Below are positions 43,436 through 51,875 of a stretch of DNA of 64,000 nucleotides, one piece after another; the first letter of the stretch is position 1, and every line of letters starts with the position of its first letter. The stretch is from a virus. Both the position numbers and the translations under genes were made by a program. Location of the stretch: positions 1 to 64,000 of IMG/VR virus record IMGVR_UViG_3300042309_001504, one strand, 5' to 3'. The notes beneath the pieces are model-generated. The model searched no databases and had not been told where the DNA came from. It was given only the letters and a program-made list of their open reading frames with translations.

Positions 43436-44227
43436 CTAATCTCCTATTTCTATAGTCCTTTGATTAATTGGCGGAAATTTAATTTGTATATTATCAAGAA
43501 TAGTTTTTAATTCCTGATATATTAGTAATGCTCTTGATTTAGAAAAGTCTTTGGTTTGTTTTATTCTGATTAATACCAATCCTTTTCCTATTATTAGTCC
43601 TGTTTTTTTGTTATCATATGATATGTTTCTATTCAACACATCATCTCCCCATACCGGAGCAAAGTGGGACGGTCCGTCCACCTCAATCGCTACATTCATG
43701 GTAGGCAGAAATATATCTATTTGCAACTTGGTATTAGCTAACAATTGCTCTTTGTGAAACTCTATTTTATGATTATCCTTAATCAAACATTGAGATATGA
43801 ATTTTTCTAATTTAGAACCATCCTTACTAGCTTGTCTTACTGCTTTATTAGCTTTTGTCAACATATTTTCTTTATCGTTTTTAGATTTTTTTTCCCAATT
43901 TTTTTTCGCCGTATTTTTACGATTTTCCAATTCATTATCTGATAATTGCTCCCAAGAGTGTACTAATGATACTCCAATTTTAGTTTTTGTATCGTCTGGT
44001 CTTGTTGTACCTTTAGTCGGATGTTTATGCACACCGGTGTTTAATGCATTCTTTTGAGCTTCGCTTTTATCTCTTAATGCTATACCAAATTTTATAGCAT
44101 CTCGTCTAATTTTATTAGCATATGTATTGTATTTATGTGCTATATTTTGCAGTGAATTATTGTTATTAATATATTCTTCAATTATAAGATCTTGTTTTTT
44201 TTGATCAGATAAATCATTGTAATTCAT
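43436..44227 (-). CDS. Vsr/DUF559-like endonuclease with N-terminal DNA-binding region
   Basis: 263 residues. Residues 1-60 hold a helix-turn-helix-like segment (SLQNIAHKYNTYANKIRRDAIKFG), then a basic GTTRPDDTKTKIG segment like the NUMOD-type DNA-binding motifs of homing endonucleases. Residues about 135-250 form a PD-(D/E)XK-type domain: LEKFISQCL helix, QIDIFLP with Asp, VAIEVDGPSHF with Glu and His, then a K-x-G-L-V-L-I-R-I strand. The active-site spacing is like Vsr and the EDxHD homing enzymes. It is probably a free-standing mobile endonuclease, inserted between unrelated genes. Upstream gene overlaps by 14 bases. A second, shorter relative is at 58828. Confidence 0.6.
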   Translation of the reverse strand: MNYNDLSDQKKQDLIIEEYINNNNSLQNIAHKYNTYANKIRRDAIKFGIALRDKSEAQKNALNTGVHKHPTKGTTRPDDTKTKIGVSLVHSWEQLSDNELENRKNTAKKNWEKKSKNDKENMLTKANKAVRQASKDGSKLEKFISQCLIKDNHKIEFHKEQLLANTKLQIDIFLPTMNVAIEVDGPSHFAPVWGDDVLNRNISYDNKKTGLIIGKGLVLIRIKQTKDFSKSRALLIYQELKTILDNIQIKFPPINQRTIEIGD

Positions 44228-44621
44228 TACAAATATCCTTTAGCGAATTTATAAGAGAAATTTTAACATTTGGTATGGTGGATTTCATTTGATCAACTAT
44301 GATCGATGATTCTGGAGATTCATTATATATGAAATATTCGTGATAGTTATAAACTATTGGTAGATCATAACATTCTTTACTTCTTAATATAACTAATTTT
44401 GGATCGCTGTTTAAATAGTATGAATGAAAAATTGGTAAGAAAATATTTTCTTTTACCATACATTGATCAGAATAAATAGCATAAGTATATGACATATTAA
44501 AATTATTATTATTAATTTCATTTAATATCTCTTGATATGCTATATCCTTATAATTTTCTGATGTAAAAACACTAAAAGCTAACGCAATATGTTTTTTAGG
44601 ATTTGGTCTTTGAAACTGCAT
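44214..44621 (-). CDS. Hypothetical protein in the glycosylation cluster
   Basis: 135 residues, mixed alpha/beta, with no motif I recognise. Hydrophobic strands alternate with Asn/Lys-rich helices (KKHIALAFSVF, TYAIYSDQCMV, DPKLVILRSKE, NVKISLINSL), which could be a Rossmann-like half-domain. Overlaps the upstream nucleotidyltransferase-like gene by 26 bases and the downstream endonuclease gene by 14, so it belongs to the same operon. It may be a small partner of the glycosyltransferase-related genes upstream. Confidence 0.4.
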   Translation of the reverse strand: MQFQRPNPKKHIALAFSVFTSENYKDIAYQEILNEINNNNFNMSYTYAIYSDQCMVKENIFLPIFHSYYLNSDPKLVILRSKECYDLPIVYNYHEYFIYNESPESSIIVDQMKSTIPNVKISLINSLKDICNELQ

Positions 44622-45330
44622 GATTTAATATCCTTTTAGATTTATTCAATGTTTTTAAATTATTAATAAAAATATAGTCTTTATCACTAAATTCCACAGG
44701 CTTAAATAAATGTCCTTGTTCTATAGTAGTATTTATAATTTCAAATGTGAACTTATTTATTGTCTTACTAATTGAAAAAGTATTTTGTATATGTTGTTTT
44801 GTTTCTTTATTCAAATAAACCATATCGGAATATTTGATATCTGTTAAATCGAAAAATATATTATTAATATAAGAGTCATTAACATAGCAGCCAAGATTAA
44901 TATTATCTATATATTTAGATTTTAATACTCCTACTAAATTATCATTATGAGTATTATGACATATTTTTTTAAGAACATTTTTATTATAAACACACCCATA
45001 ATTTATAAACAATATATCATCATAAAATGTATGATTTAAACAACTAACTAGTGCTCCTCCAAAATTAATATTTTGATTTGTCACACTATAATTATGCTTA
45101 ATAATCTTAACATGCTTGTTATGTTCGATTGATTTTGCCACCTTATTAGCATCAAAGTATAATGACAAAATAATCTCATAATTTTTACCATGAAAATAAT
45201 TCTGTATAGTTTCTATTTGATGATGCAATAATGGTTTTTTATTAATATTTATTAAACATTTTGATCCTAGTGATTTAATACCAGGATCAGGTAATGTACA
45301 TAATAGTATAATTGATATATTATTTCTCAT
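44596..45330 (-). CDS. Nucleotidyltransferase-like (GT-A fold) protein
   Basis: 244 residues. The N-terminus (SIILLCTLPDPGIKSLGSKCLI, then KKPLLHHQIETIQNYF, broken here) follows the NTP-transferase pattern: a beta strand, a loop with Lys, and the K-P-L-L-x-H-Q helix seen in sugar-nucleotide pyrophosphorylases. A later DDILFINYGCVY could be the metal-binding Asp segment. The C-terminal half is Asn/Lys-rich and divergent. It probably activates a sugar phosphate or is a degenerate relative. It overlaps the upstream gene by one base (TAATG) and forms a cluster with glycosyltransferases. Confidence 0.45.
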   Translation of the reverse strand: MRNNISIILLCTLPDPGIKSLGSKCLININKKPLLHHQIETIQNYFHGKNYEIILSLYFDANKVAKSIEHNKHVKIIKHNYSVTNQNINFGGALVSCLNHTFYDDILFINYGCVYNKNVLKKICHNTHNDNLVGVLKSKYIDNINLGCYVNDSYINNIFFDLTDIKYSDMVYLNKETKQHIQNTFSISKTINKFTFEIINTTIEQGHLFKPVEFSDKDYIFINNLKTLNKSKRILNHAVSKTKS

Positions 45331-45770
45331 TATTTAAGTTCTAATTCTAGATAATATTCAAAACCATTAATATATTTTCTGGATAAACACCTAAATTCTT
45401 TTTGAGCATTTAAAATTATTGATCCTATAGAAGATAGAGTATGTATGTTAGTCTTACCACCAAATAATAAATATTTACTATCTATACTAATTACTCTATT
45501 AACCATATAAATACAAAACTGTTCTAGATCTATAGATTGAACGTGTAATTTTCCAGTATGAATCAATTTTGATGAAATATTTTGTATAATTGTATTGATT
45601 TCATTATCTTTGTGATAATCTAGTAAATCTGTTATAAATATTTCTTGGATACTTTTTTCTGGAATAGTATTTACATCTTCATATAAGACTAATTCGTATC
45701 CTGTTGGAACATTAGAAGTATCGAATAAGGATATAAAAATTTTATTCTTGTTGTTCTTTTGGGATTTCAT
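45330..45770 (-). CDS. Methyltransferase-like fragment
   Basis: 146 residues. The segments EIFITDLLDYHKD, a helix E-I-N-T-I-I-Q-N-I-S-S-K-L, and H-T-G-K-L-H-V-Q-S-I-D-L resemble the middle-to-C-terminal part of small SAM-dependent methyltransferases (post-motif strands and the L-K-x-G-G-x-L turn). The glycine-rich SAM-binding motif I is absent from the N-terminus, so it may be a truncated or non-binding derivative. It overlaps the upstream gene by 29 bases. Functional status is unclear. Confidence 0.35.
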   Translation of the reverse strand: MKSQKNNKNKIFISLFDTSNVPTGYELVLYEDVNTIPEKSIQEIFITDLLDYHKDNEINTIIQNISSKLIHTGKLHVQSIDLEQFCIYMVNRVISIDSKYLLFGGKTNIHTLSSIGSIILNAQKEFRCLSRKYINGFEYYLELELK

Positions 45771-46251
45771 AAGGCTTTTTATCTTTCATGTTAAACGGAA
45801 TTTTAGTAATTTGATACAAAAGATTTTTCCATTTTTCGATATTCTCATTATCTTTATGATTAAAATGTAATACTAAATTATGCATTCTGTTCCAAGAATT
45901 ATATATCTCGTTATTAATTGCTATTAGAAATATAGAGTTGGATTGGAAAGATATAATATCCTGACTTAAAAAAGATGGTTTTGTTTCATGGTCTATGACT
46001 AAAACAGGACAGTGAAAAAAATATGCCAAATCCATACACTTTTCTAATTGTGTGATCTTATTATTACAAATGATTAAATCTAGAGATAAGTGACCAAATA
46101 ATGAATCCTCAAAAGATAATAAATTACCATCGCCTATCACAAATTTTCTTAGAAAAAAATCAAAAGACTTATTTTCGCACGATCCCATAATAACATTAAG
46201 TGGAGTGTCGTATGTATTGGTATATCTTTTTATAATAGATGATATTAACAT
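45742..46251 (-). CDS. Glycosyltransferase-like fragment or partner protein
   Basis: 169 residues. The pattern DLIICNNKITQLEKCMDL, FHCPVLVIDHETKP, then SIFLIAINNEIYNSW, resembles an N-terminal GT-B half-domain (the strand/loop/helix series with H-E-x-K-P) without its C-terminal nucleotide-sugar half. It overlaps the preceding GT gene by seven bases. It might be a non-catalytic partner or a remnant of a longer transferase. No substitutes for the E-x7-E motif were seen. Confidence is limited. Confidence 0.38.
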   Translation of the reverse strand: MLISSIIKRYTNTYDTPLNVIMGSCENKSFDFFLRKFVIGDGNLLSFEDSLFGHLSLDLIICNNKITQLEKCMDLAYFFHCPVLVIDHETKPSFLSQDIISFQSNSIFLIAINNEIYNSWNRMHNLVLHFNHKDNENIEKWKNLLYQITKIPFNMKDKKPYEIPKEQQE

Positions 46252-47351
46252 ATTAATTCATTAACTCTGCTGTATGAGAATTGATCTAAATCATATTGAT
46301 TATTAGTATTATATCTATTTAGCCAAGCTAATTTCATTTTATAGCATAAATCCTCATAGTCAACACTCATCCATTTGTGATCAATAGTATTATCAATAAA
46401 ACTTTTAGTATATGGATCATAAACATTACAAATATTAGCATTGACAGTATAAGATGAGCCCACTATTTCTGACGATCCAATATGCTTGTTAACAATAATA
46501 TCATTATTAAATAATGCAGATTCTAGAACAGAATATCCAAAATTTTCACCCATAGACACATCTACAAAACAATTTCCATTATAGTGCAATTTAAGAAGCT
46601 GGAAATATTCAAATTTGCCTATCATCATCTTGATATCTGGTGCGGATTCTTTGGATATTTTATTTGCATCATAAATTCTACTAACCTCATAATCTATTTC
46701 TTTGCATAAAATTTCATGATTATTATGAAGATGATGTGGCTTGGTTTTAACAATTAATTGAACATTATCGTCTTTACGAAAAGTATGAATATATGCAGAT
46801 ATTAATGATATAAAATTTTTACGATGTATAAAGTCACCTATCCCATAAAAAACATATGGATCTTTTTTTTGCAACCAATCATATTTTTGATATGAATTAT
46901 CTTTTAGGGATAGATCAATCAATTCTGGCACATATTTCACTTTGGTATCGCTGTTCAATACGATATCATTTAATACTCTATGATTAAGTTTAGAATTAAC
47001 TATAATCCTATCTACTAGATTAAATCTTGATCGTAATATCTTATGTAAATTTTGGGTATTAAATTGAAAGAGTCCGATATTCAGATCAAATCTAGAATCT
47101 TGTATATAATCGAAAGGATGACAATGCTGAATAAGAATATCGTATTTTTTTAAATAGTTATTTTCTAACGGTAGAATCTCTGAAGATATCTCATTTTCTG
47201 GATAAATATCACCTGTTGTGAATATTGGTGCTATACAAATATCGTGACCAGCATGATACAATGCACGAATATAATTCCTAGCGCTTTGTCCTGCTCCACT
47301 AAATTCTCTATATGGACCAATATATAATATTCTATGTTTATTGATTGGCAT
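46245..47351 (-). CDS. GT-B glycosyltransferase (GT4-like)
   Basis: 368 residues. The N-terminus, RILYIGPYREFSGAGQSARNY, has the Gly-rich acceptor loop of GT4 enzymes. Further on, KVKYVPELIDL and DPYVFYGIGDFIHRKN match the linker and first strand of the donor domain, and SMGENFGYSVLESALF matches the E-x7-E-type donor motif (Glu...Glu around residues 283-292). It should transfer a sugar from a nucleotide sugar. It overlaps the upstream GT gene by 14 bases. Acceptor could be modified DNA or virion protein; nothing in the sequence decides. Confidence 0.72.
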   Translation of the reverse strand: MPINKHRILYIGPYREFSGAGQSARNYIRALYHAGHDICIAPIFTTGDIYPENEISSEILPLENNYLKKYDILIQHCHPFDYIQDSRFDLNIGLFQFNTQNLHKILRSRFNLVDRIIVNSKLNHRVLNDIVLNSDTKVKYVPELIDLSLKDNSYQKYDWLQKKDPYVFYGIGDFIHRKNFISLISAYIHTFRKDDNVQLIVKTKPHHLHNNHEILCKEIDYEVSRIYDANKISKESAPDIKMMIGKFEYFQLLKLHYNGNCFVDVSMGENFGYSVLESALFNNDIIVNKHIGSSEIVGSSYTVNANICNVYDPYTKSFIDNTIDHKWMSVDYEDLCYKMKLAWLNRYNTNNQYDLDQFSYSRVNELIC

Positions 47352-48948
47352 AGTTTATAAAATCATCGTTAAGCTGTACTTCTCCTGATCGAATCTTTTC
47401 GAAATAATTTTTGTTATTCATATAAGTTTCTAATGTTTTTACAGCATTTTCTTTAGTATAAACATTCATAACATTATTTCTGATTTCATAACCATCGTCT
47501 AAGTTTTTAATTATTTCTTGAATAAAATTTGTCTGCCATAAATATGGATCATTAATGACATCATAAACTAAAAATTTAATAAAATTTCTATTAGATAAAT
47601 TATTTGGAACCTTTTTCTCTGGATACATGACTAATGGATCATCCCAATTGTTTTTAGGTTCAATTTTATCAAATACTGTTTCTATTGTTGAAGCTGTTTT
47701 ATCCCAACTATAATGTTCTATAATTTTTGATCTTATATTTTGTTTAATTTTATCTTTGGTTTTATCATCTAATTCATAAAATCTATATAGAGTTTGTAAT
47801 AATTCGCTATCATTAGGAATTGCTCTCATAGCACCGGTTTCTAATTCTTTAAATAGAGCATACGAAATCTTGTATGCCTCCAACTTAGATGTAACCTCTG
47901 ACATAGCACTATAGTCAACAGAACATAATGGAATACCACATGATGCTGCTTCTAACTGTGGAATACCTAATCCTTCACATATAGCATATTGAACATATAT
48001 ATCAAACAAATTATATACATCAACCATTTGTTGATCAGATAGTCCATCGATAACATTTGGTATTATGCAACTATTAATAGTTTCACAGAATGGACAACTT
48101 CTTTTTGGTCCTTGAAATTTAGATACAAATACTTTTCTACATTTTTTACAGATATATGAAAATAGCGTATTATTATGCATATCATATTCTTGTAATAAAT
48201 CCGGAATATCCCATCCAGCATTTTCTGGATAGCTAGTATGCAAATACAAATAAATATTAGAATTTCTAGTATAAAGAATTAATTTCTTAACAACATCCAT
48301 AAGATTTGGAATAAGTTTTCTTTTTTGGTTTCTCATCACAGAACCGATAATAAAACCTTGTGGGCATAACATCTTTGCTCTGTGAAAAGATAGACCATAA
48401 TTAATTGGACAAAATCTATTGGTATCCACAGAATCAGCAACAGATGGTCCAACAGTAATATTTCTGTTACTATCTGCTAAATATTGTACAGCCCAATCTG
48501 TATGGGCTAACACCATATCGGCATTTTTAAAAACCTGTAACCACGCATTTTTTTGAGGTAAACTATCAACTGTTGGTGCAACAACCCAGTTATAGTATTT
48601 GCGTAGCGGAGATATTTCTTGAAATGACATCATCCAAAAATCTCTAATATCGAAAACAATATCTGGACGAAAATCTAAAACAGTTTTATCAAATCTCCAT
48701 TGTCCAAAAGCATTTATGGCATTAGCAGAATATGTGGTATGATCTTTATGATTTTTATCTACTGCGTTTGGATAAACTTTCCATGGAACATTTCGTGGCG
48801 ATTGACCAGTATTATAACAACTTAACTCAGCTAATTCATATTTATTTGTTTGATATAAACGACTTAGGATTTCTCTAGTATACAAACCAAATCCGGAATT
48901 AATAGAGTGTGATTCGGCACACATCAAAATTCTTTTTTTACGATTCAT
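47338..48948 (-). CDS. GT-B glycosyltransferase with internal zinc ribbon
   Basis: 536 residues. Residues 1-20 (KRILMCAESHSINSGFGLYT) carry the GT4 acceptor loop, and CEGLGIPQLEAASCGIPLC near residue 325 is the donor motif. Inserted between the two donor-domain strands, at about residues 265-290, is a zinc ribbon: CKKC, a 14-residue spacer, CPFC. I do not know this insertion in ordinary GT4 enzymes; it may bind an acceptor such as DNA or RNA. The gene begins 25 bases after the ssb stop and is read from the ssb promoter. The product is cytoplasmic. Confidence 0.72.
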   Translation of the reverse strand: MNRKKRILMCAESHSINSGFGLYTREILSRLYQTNKYELAELSCYNTGQSPRNVPWKVYPNAVDKNHKDHTTYSANAINAFGQWRFDKTVLDFRPDIVFDIRDFWMMSFQEISPLRKYYNWVVAPTVDSLPQKNAWLQVFKNADMVLAHTDWAVQYLADSNRNITVGPSVADSVDTNRFCPINYGLSFHRAKMLCPQGFIIGSVMRNQKRKLIPNLMDVVKKLILYTRNSNIYLYLHTSYPENAGWDIPDLLQEYDMHNNTLFSYICKKCRKVFVSKFQGPKRSCPFCETINSCIIPNVIDGLSDQQMVDVYNLFDIYVQYAICEGLGIPQLEAASCGIPLCSVDYSAMSEVTSKLEAYKISYALFKELETGAMRAIPNDSELLQTLYRFYELDDKTKDKIKQNIRSKIIEHYSWDKTASTIETVFDKIEPKNNWDDPLVMYPEKKVPNNLSNRNFIKFLVYDVINDPYLWQTNFIQEIIKNLDDGYEIRNNVMNVYTKENAVKTLETYMNNKNYFEKIRSGEVQLNDDFINYANQ

Positions 48949-48973
48949 ATACTAGAGAATCCTGTCGTTATAT

Positions 48974-49351
48974 TCAGAATGCAACGTTTTCTAATTGCTT
49001 AGTTTCTTCTTCTGATCTTTTCTTCAACTTTGTGATTTTAGAAAAGTTATTAACTCTGATCTTTAGAGAATTATGCTTAACGCCGTCCTTCTCCCAGGTA
49101 TCGTTTCTTAAAGAACCCTCAACAAGAACCAAATCACCCTTCTTAAAAGATGAATGTATGGTCTCTGCTCCACTATCCCATGCTTCGCAAGGTATAAAAG
49201 ATGTAATCTTATCCTTTGTACCATTTGCCCTAGTAAACTCTCGTGAAGTTGCTACTGTAAAATTAACAACAGATGTTTGTTTTTCTCCGTTATTAATAAC
49301 TCTTAGTTCTGGATCACGAGTCAAATTGCCTCTAAGTATAACAATATTCAT
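48974..49351 (-). CDS. ssb: Single-stranded DNA-binding protein
   Basis: 125 residues with OB-fold layout: MNIVILRGNLTRDPELR, N-F-T-V-A-T-S-R-E-F, F-I-P-C-E-A-W, L-V-L-V-E-G-S-L-R, and a final strand LKIRVNNFSKI. The C-terminus is short and lacks the usual acidic tip, ending in EENVAF-like residues, so protein contacts may differ. Strong ribosome site AAGGAG. It has its own sigma70-like promoter at 49394-49421 on the minus strand, overlapping the polymerase stop, which fits a need for more SSB than polymerase. The codon use is better adapted than in neighbours. Confidence 0.92.
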   Translation of the reverse strand: MNIVILRGNLTRDPELRVINNGEKQTSVVNFTVATSREFTRANGTKDKITSFIPCEAWDSGAETIHSSFKKGDLVLVEGSLRNDTWEKDGVKHNSLKIRVNNFSKITKLKKRSEEETKQLENVAF

Positions 49352-49393
49352 TTTACAAATCTCCTTGTTTAAAGTACCAAAACCAACAACTTT

Positions 49394-49421
49394 ATTGTAC
49401 CGAAAACCTGGGTTTTGTCAA
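49394..49421 (-). promoter_or_regulatory. Strong promoter with palindrome upstream of ssb
   Basis: Read on the minus strand: TTGACA (49416-49421), 16 bases, TACAAT (49394-49399). The spacer contains the palindrome AAAACC-CA-GGTTTT, and a GGTTTT copy recurs just downstream of the -10 (GTTGGTTTTGGT). The -35 overlaps the stop region of dnaE-C. This is the only convincing promoter within the minus-strand operon. Confidence 0.7.
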
Positions 49422-51016
49422 GCTTTCGGTAGATACAACTTATCAACTATCAATCCATCTTTTGTTTTACTTTTGTTTCCCGACAGTATAACAACATTAC
49501 CAACAAACAAAGCATTTTTATATTTAGCATATTGGTCTGGAAAAAAGATTATTGAATCCAAGCAACCAGTATTATCAGAAGCGGTAATAAAAGACATTTC
49601 TGCTCCCGGTTTAGCTCCACTCTTTGTTTTTACAATATTTATATTTTCTATTTCACATGCTAATATCGCATTATTTACTGTAGGACTTTTAAAATCTCTA
49701 CAACTACAATTAGTCATATTGATATCATACATATCTATTTTTGAACAAGTAACTGAATATCCCAATAATGAATATTCTGTATCAGATAACCACTCTATAG
49801 TATCATCTAAACTATAAGGCGGTCTATTAATAGTCTGCATAAGATTTTGTATAATATCTTTACGTTTTACTGATAGTCTAGGCATTTTCATTAGTAGTAC
49901 AAACATATCATATAGAGAACCACAAATATTATTTGATATAAATTGTAATTCTTTGTCTGTTAATTCTGATAGTAATGTATATTCAAAAATTAATTTATTT
50001 CTAGATTTACCAAAATGATCAAATGCACCAACAGAGATTAATGCTTTGGATGCTGTGCTATTAATTTTTAGTAGAATTTTAATTAATATATCATACCACG
50101 ATGAGGTATTTAAATCCATATTATTTTGAGCTACTAAATTAGTCATTTTATCAAATACAGAATCTCCAACACCCTTTATGTCTGTTAAGCCAAAATAAAT
50201 AGATTTGTTTTTTAATATAAAATATTTATTCAGGAGTCTAAAATCAGGAGGTTTAACAGTTACATTCATCTCATTAGCATTTTGTATCAACTCTTTAATT
50301 TCTGCTTGAGGATCAATTTTATCTTTAGCAAATCTAAGATAGGAATTAAAAAATATTCTTGGAAAATGTGCCTTACAATATGCAGATAAATATGCATTAA
50401 TAGCATAACTTACAGCATGACTTTTATTAAAAGAATATCTTTGGCTTTTTTCAATCCAGTTAAAAATTTCTTCTGCTTGATTCTGACTAATTATTTTGGT
50501 TTCTAGACAACCATTTATAAATTTAGATTTAAGCTTAGACATTTCTTCTGGTTTTTTCTTACCAATAGCTTTTCTTAACATATCTGCTTCTTGCAAATCA
50601 AAACCAGCTAATTCTTTAGCTATTTCCATAGCCTGTTCTTGATAAACCATCTCTCCGTATGTATTAGATAATATCGGTTCAAGAGCATCGTGAAAATAAT
50701 CTACTGATTCTTCACCATTCTTTTTATCTATATAGTGATTGCTAACACTTTTCCCATCTCTAATTGCTTCTAAACAACCGGGCCTCATGATGCTAATTAG
50801 TGCTGCTAATTGCTCTATATTTGTTGGTTTGAGTTTTTTTGCCATTGTTTTACCAAGTCTGCTTTCTAATTGAAAACATCCTTTAGTATTACCATCAGAA
50901 ATTAAATTCCATGTTTTTGAACACGATAAATTTAATTTGCTAATATCTGGATTAAACTCAACACCATCATCGGTTCTATCGAACTGACAACCACAAGAAT
51001 ATTTTATATTTTTCAT
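49418..51016 (-). CDS. dnaE: DNA polymerase III alpha, C-terminal fragment
   Basis: 532 residues. After a short Cys-containing N-terminal extension (KYSCGCQFDR) the sequence enters LISDGNTKGCFQLES, the start of the fingers region, then IMRPG, Y-Q-E-Q-A-M, and S-F-N-K-S-H-A-V-S-Y-A. An HhH-like region follows (YFGLTDIKGVGDSV), and a C-terminal OB domain (MSFITASDNTG, V-V-I-L-S-G-N). The three catalytic aspartates lie in the other fragment (51872), so the two products must associate. The start overlaps the exonuclease stop as ATGA. Together the fragments make 1144 residues, the length of an intact DnaE. Confidence 0.93.
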   Translation of the reverse strand: MKNIKYSCGCQFDRTDDGVEFNPDISKLNLSCSKTWNLISDGNTKGCFQLESRLGKTMAKKLKPTNIEQLAALISIMRPGCLEAIRDGKSVSNHYIDKKNGEESVDYFHDALEPILSNTYGEMVYQEQAMEIAKELAGFDLQEADMLRKAIGKKKPEEMSKLKSKFINGCLETKIISQNQAEEIFNWIEKSQRYSFNKSHAVSYAINAYLSAYCKAHFPRIFFNSYLRFAKDKIDPQAEIKELIQNANEMNVTVKPPDFRLLNKYFILKNKSIYFGLTDIKGVGDSVFDKMTNLVAQNNMDLNTSSWYDILIKILLKINSTASKALISVGAFDHFGKSRNKLIFEYTLLSELTDKELQFISNNICGSLYDMFVLLMKMPRLSVKRKDIIQNLMQTINRPPYSLDDTIEWLSDTEYSLLGYSVTCSKIDMYDINMTNCSCRDFKSPTVNNAILACEIENINIVKTKSGAKPGAEMSFITASDNTGCLDSIIFFPDQYAKYKNALFVGNVVILSGNKSKTKDGLIVDKLYLPKA

Positions 51017-51696
51017 TTAAATGAATTCTCAAAATTAACTTTTGGTGATAAATTACGATGTAATTTCAAAAAACGTATCAAAATATTAGCACAGTCCTTC
51101 ACATCCTTTAACGCATCATGTGCTCCAGATTTATCTATTCCTAGATAATCTCTAATATTATCTAATGAATAACTCTTAATTTTATCTATATTTTCAAACC
51201 AATAAAAAATTAAATTCATAATATCTAAAACGTCTCTTGGATAAAATATATTACTATAATTTTCTTTATTTGTATTTTTATATTTTTGGCTTAATCTATT
51301 AACTATAACAAGATCAAACCTATGTATATTGTATCCGGCAGCAATTGGTGCAGAAAATTCATTTTTCTTTGTTGATCTACAATGATACTTATCCAAGTAA
51401 TTGGTAAATTGTTTCCATGATTGTTCTTGCTTTGGATAAGTTTTCCATAGCTCTAGAATATCTGATTGAGAGCATCCTTTGACTTTAGCATGAAAATCTA
51501 GTATATCATTATCATATTGATGATCTATATTTTTTTCTAAAAGTTCTGGTCTTAGATTAATATTAAATTCTGAATCTTTTATAATTTCTAATTTAATTGG
51601 ATCAATCATAACACACGCTAATTGTACTGGACTACATTCGTGTGGATTTTTACCATCGGTCTCAAAATCAAATACGCATATTTTTTTATTAGCCAT
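51013..51696 (-). CDS. DnaQ-like proofreading 3'-5' exonuclease
   Basis: 227 residues with the DEDDh motifs: FDFETDG (ExoI Asp and Glu, residues 9-15), N-I-H-R-F-D-L (ExoII, about residue 124), and GAHDALKDVKDC (ExoIII His and Asp, about residue 194-202). It should remove misincorporated nucleotides for the polymerase. It is encoded between the two polymerase halves and translated in a chain: its ATG overlaps the stop of the 59-codon ORF as TAATG and its stop overlaps the start of dnaE-C as ATGA. This placement suggests co-assembly of exonuclease and polymerase. Confidence 0.88.
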   Translation of the reverse strand: MANKKICVFDFETDGKNPHECSPVQLACVMIDPIKLEIIKDSEFNINLRPELLEKNIDHQYDNDILDFHAKVKGCSQSDILELWKTYPKQEQSWKQFTNYLDKYHCRSTKKNEFSAPIAAGYNIHRFDLVIVNRLSQKYKNTNKENYSNIFYPRDVLDIMNLIFYWFENIDKIKSYSLDNIRDYLGIDKSGAHDALKDVKDCANILIRFLKLHRNLSPKVNFENSFK

Positions 51697-51875
51697 TAAT
51701 TAATAACCTCTACTTGTTCCATAGGTTTGATCACAACATGTTCATTATTACTAAGCCTTATTGCATTATGCTTAACTTTGCAACAAGTTATTCTCTCTTC
51801 TTTGATTTTTTTATATTCTTCATTTGTTGCCAGTACTCTAAACTTCACATCTAATGGAATTTCATAAAATTTCAT
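51696..51875 (-). CDS. 59-residue protein coupled within the polymerase operon
   Basis: Begins at the ATG at 51875, overlapping the dnaE-N stop as ATGA, and ends with TAA overlapping the exonuclease ATG as TAATG. The product starts MKFYEIPLDVKFRVLATNEE and carries a CC pair and a basic middle, with beta-hairpin-like ends. Both overlaps and full packing support it as a real gene. It may help hold the split polymerase together, but this is conjecture. Confidence 0.6.
   Translation of the reverse strand: MKFYEIPLDVKFRVLATNEEYKKIKEERITCCKVKHNAIRLSNNEHVVIKPMEQVEVIN

Noticed and set aside
48909-49817. 302-codon plus-strand ORF
   Set aside because: It lies antisense to ssb and dnaE-C, has no ribosome site, and its translation is low-complexity. 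The minus-strand genes have clear motifs.
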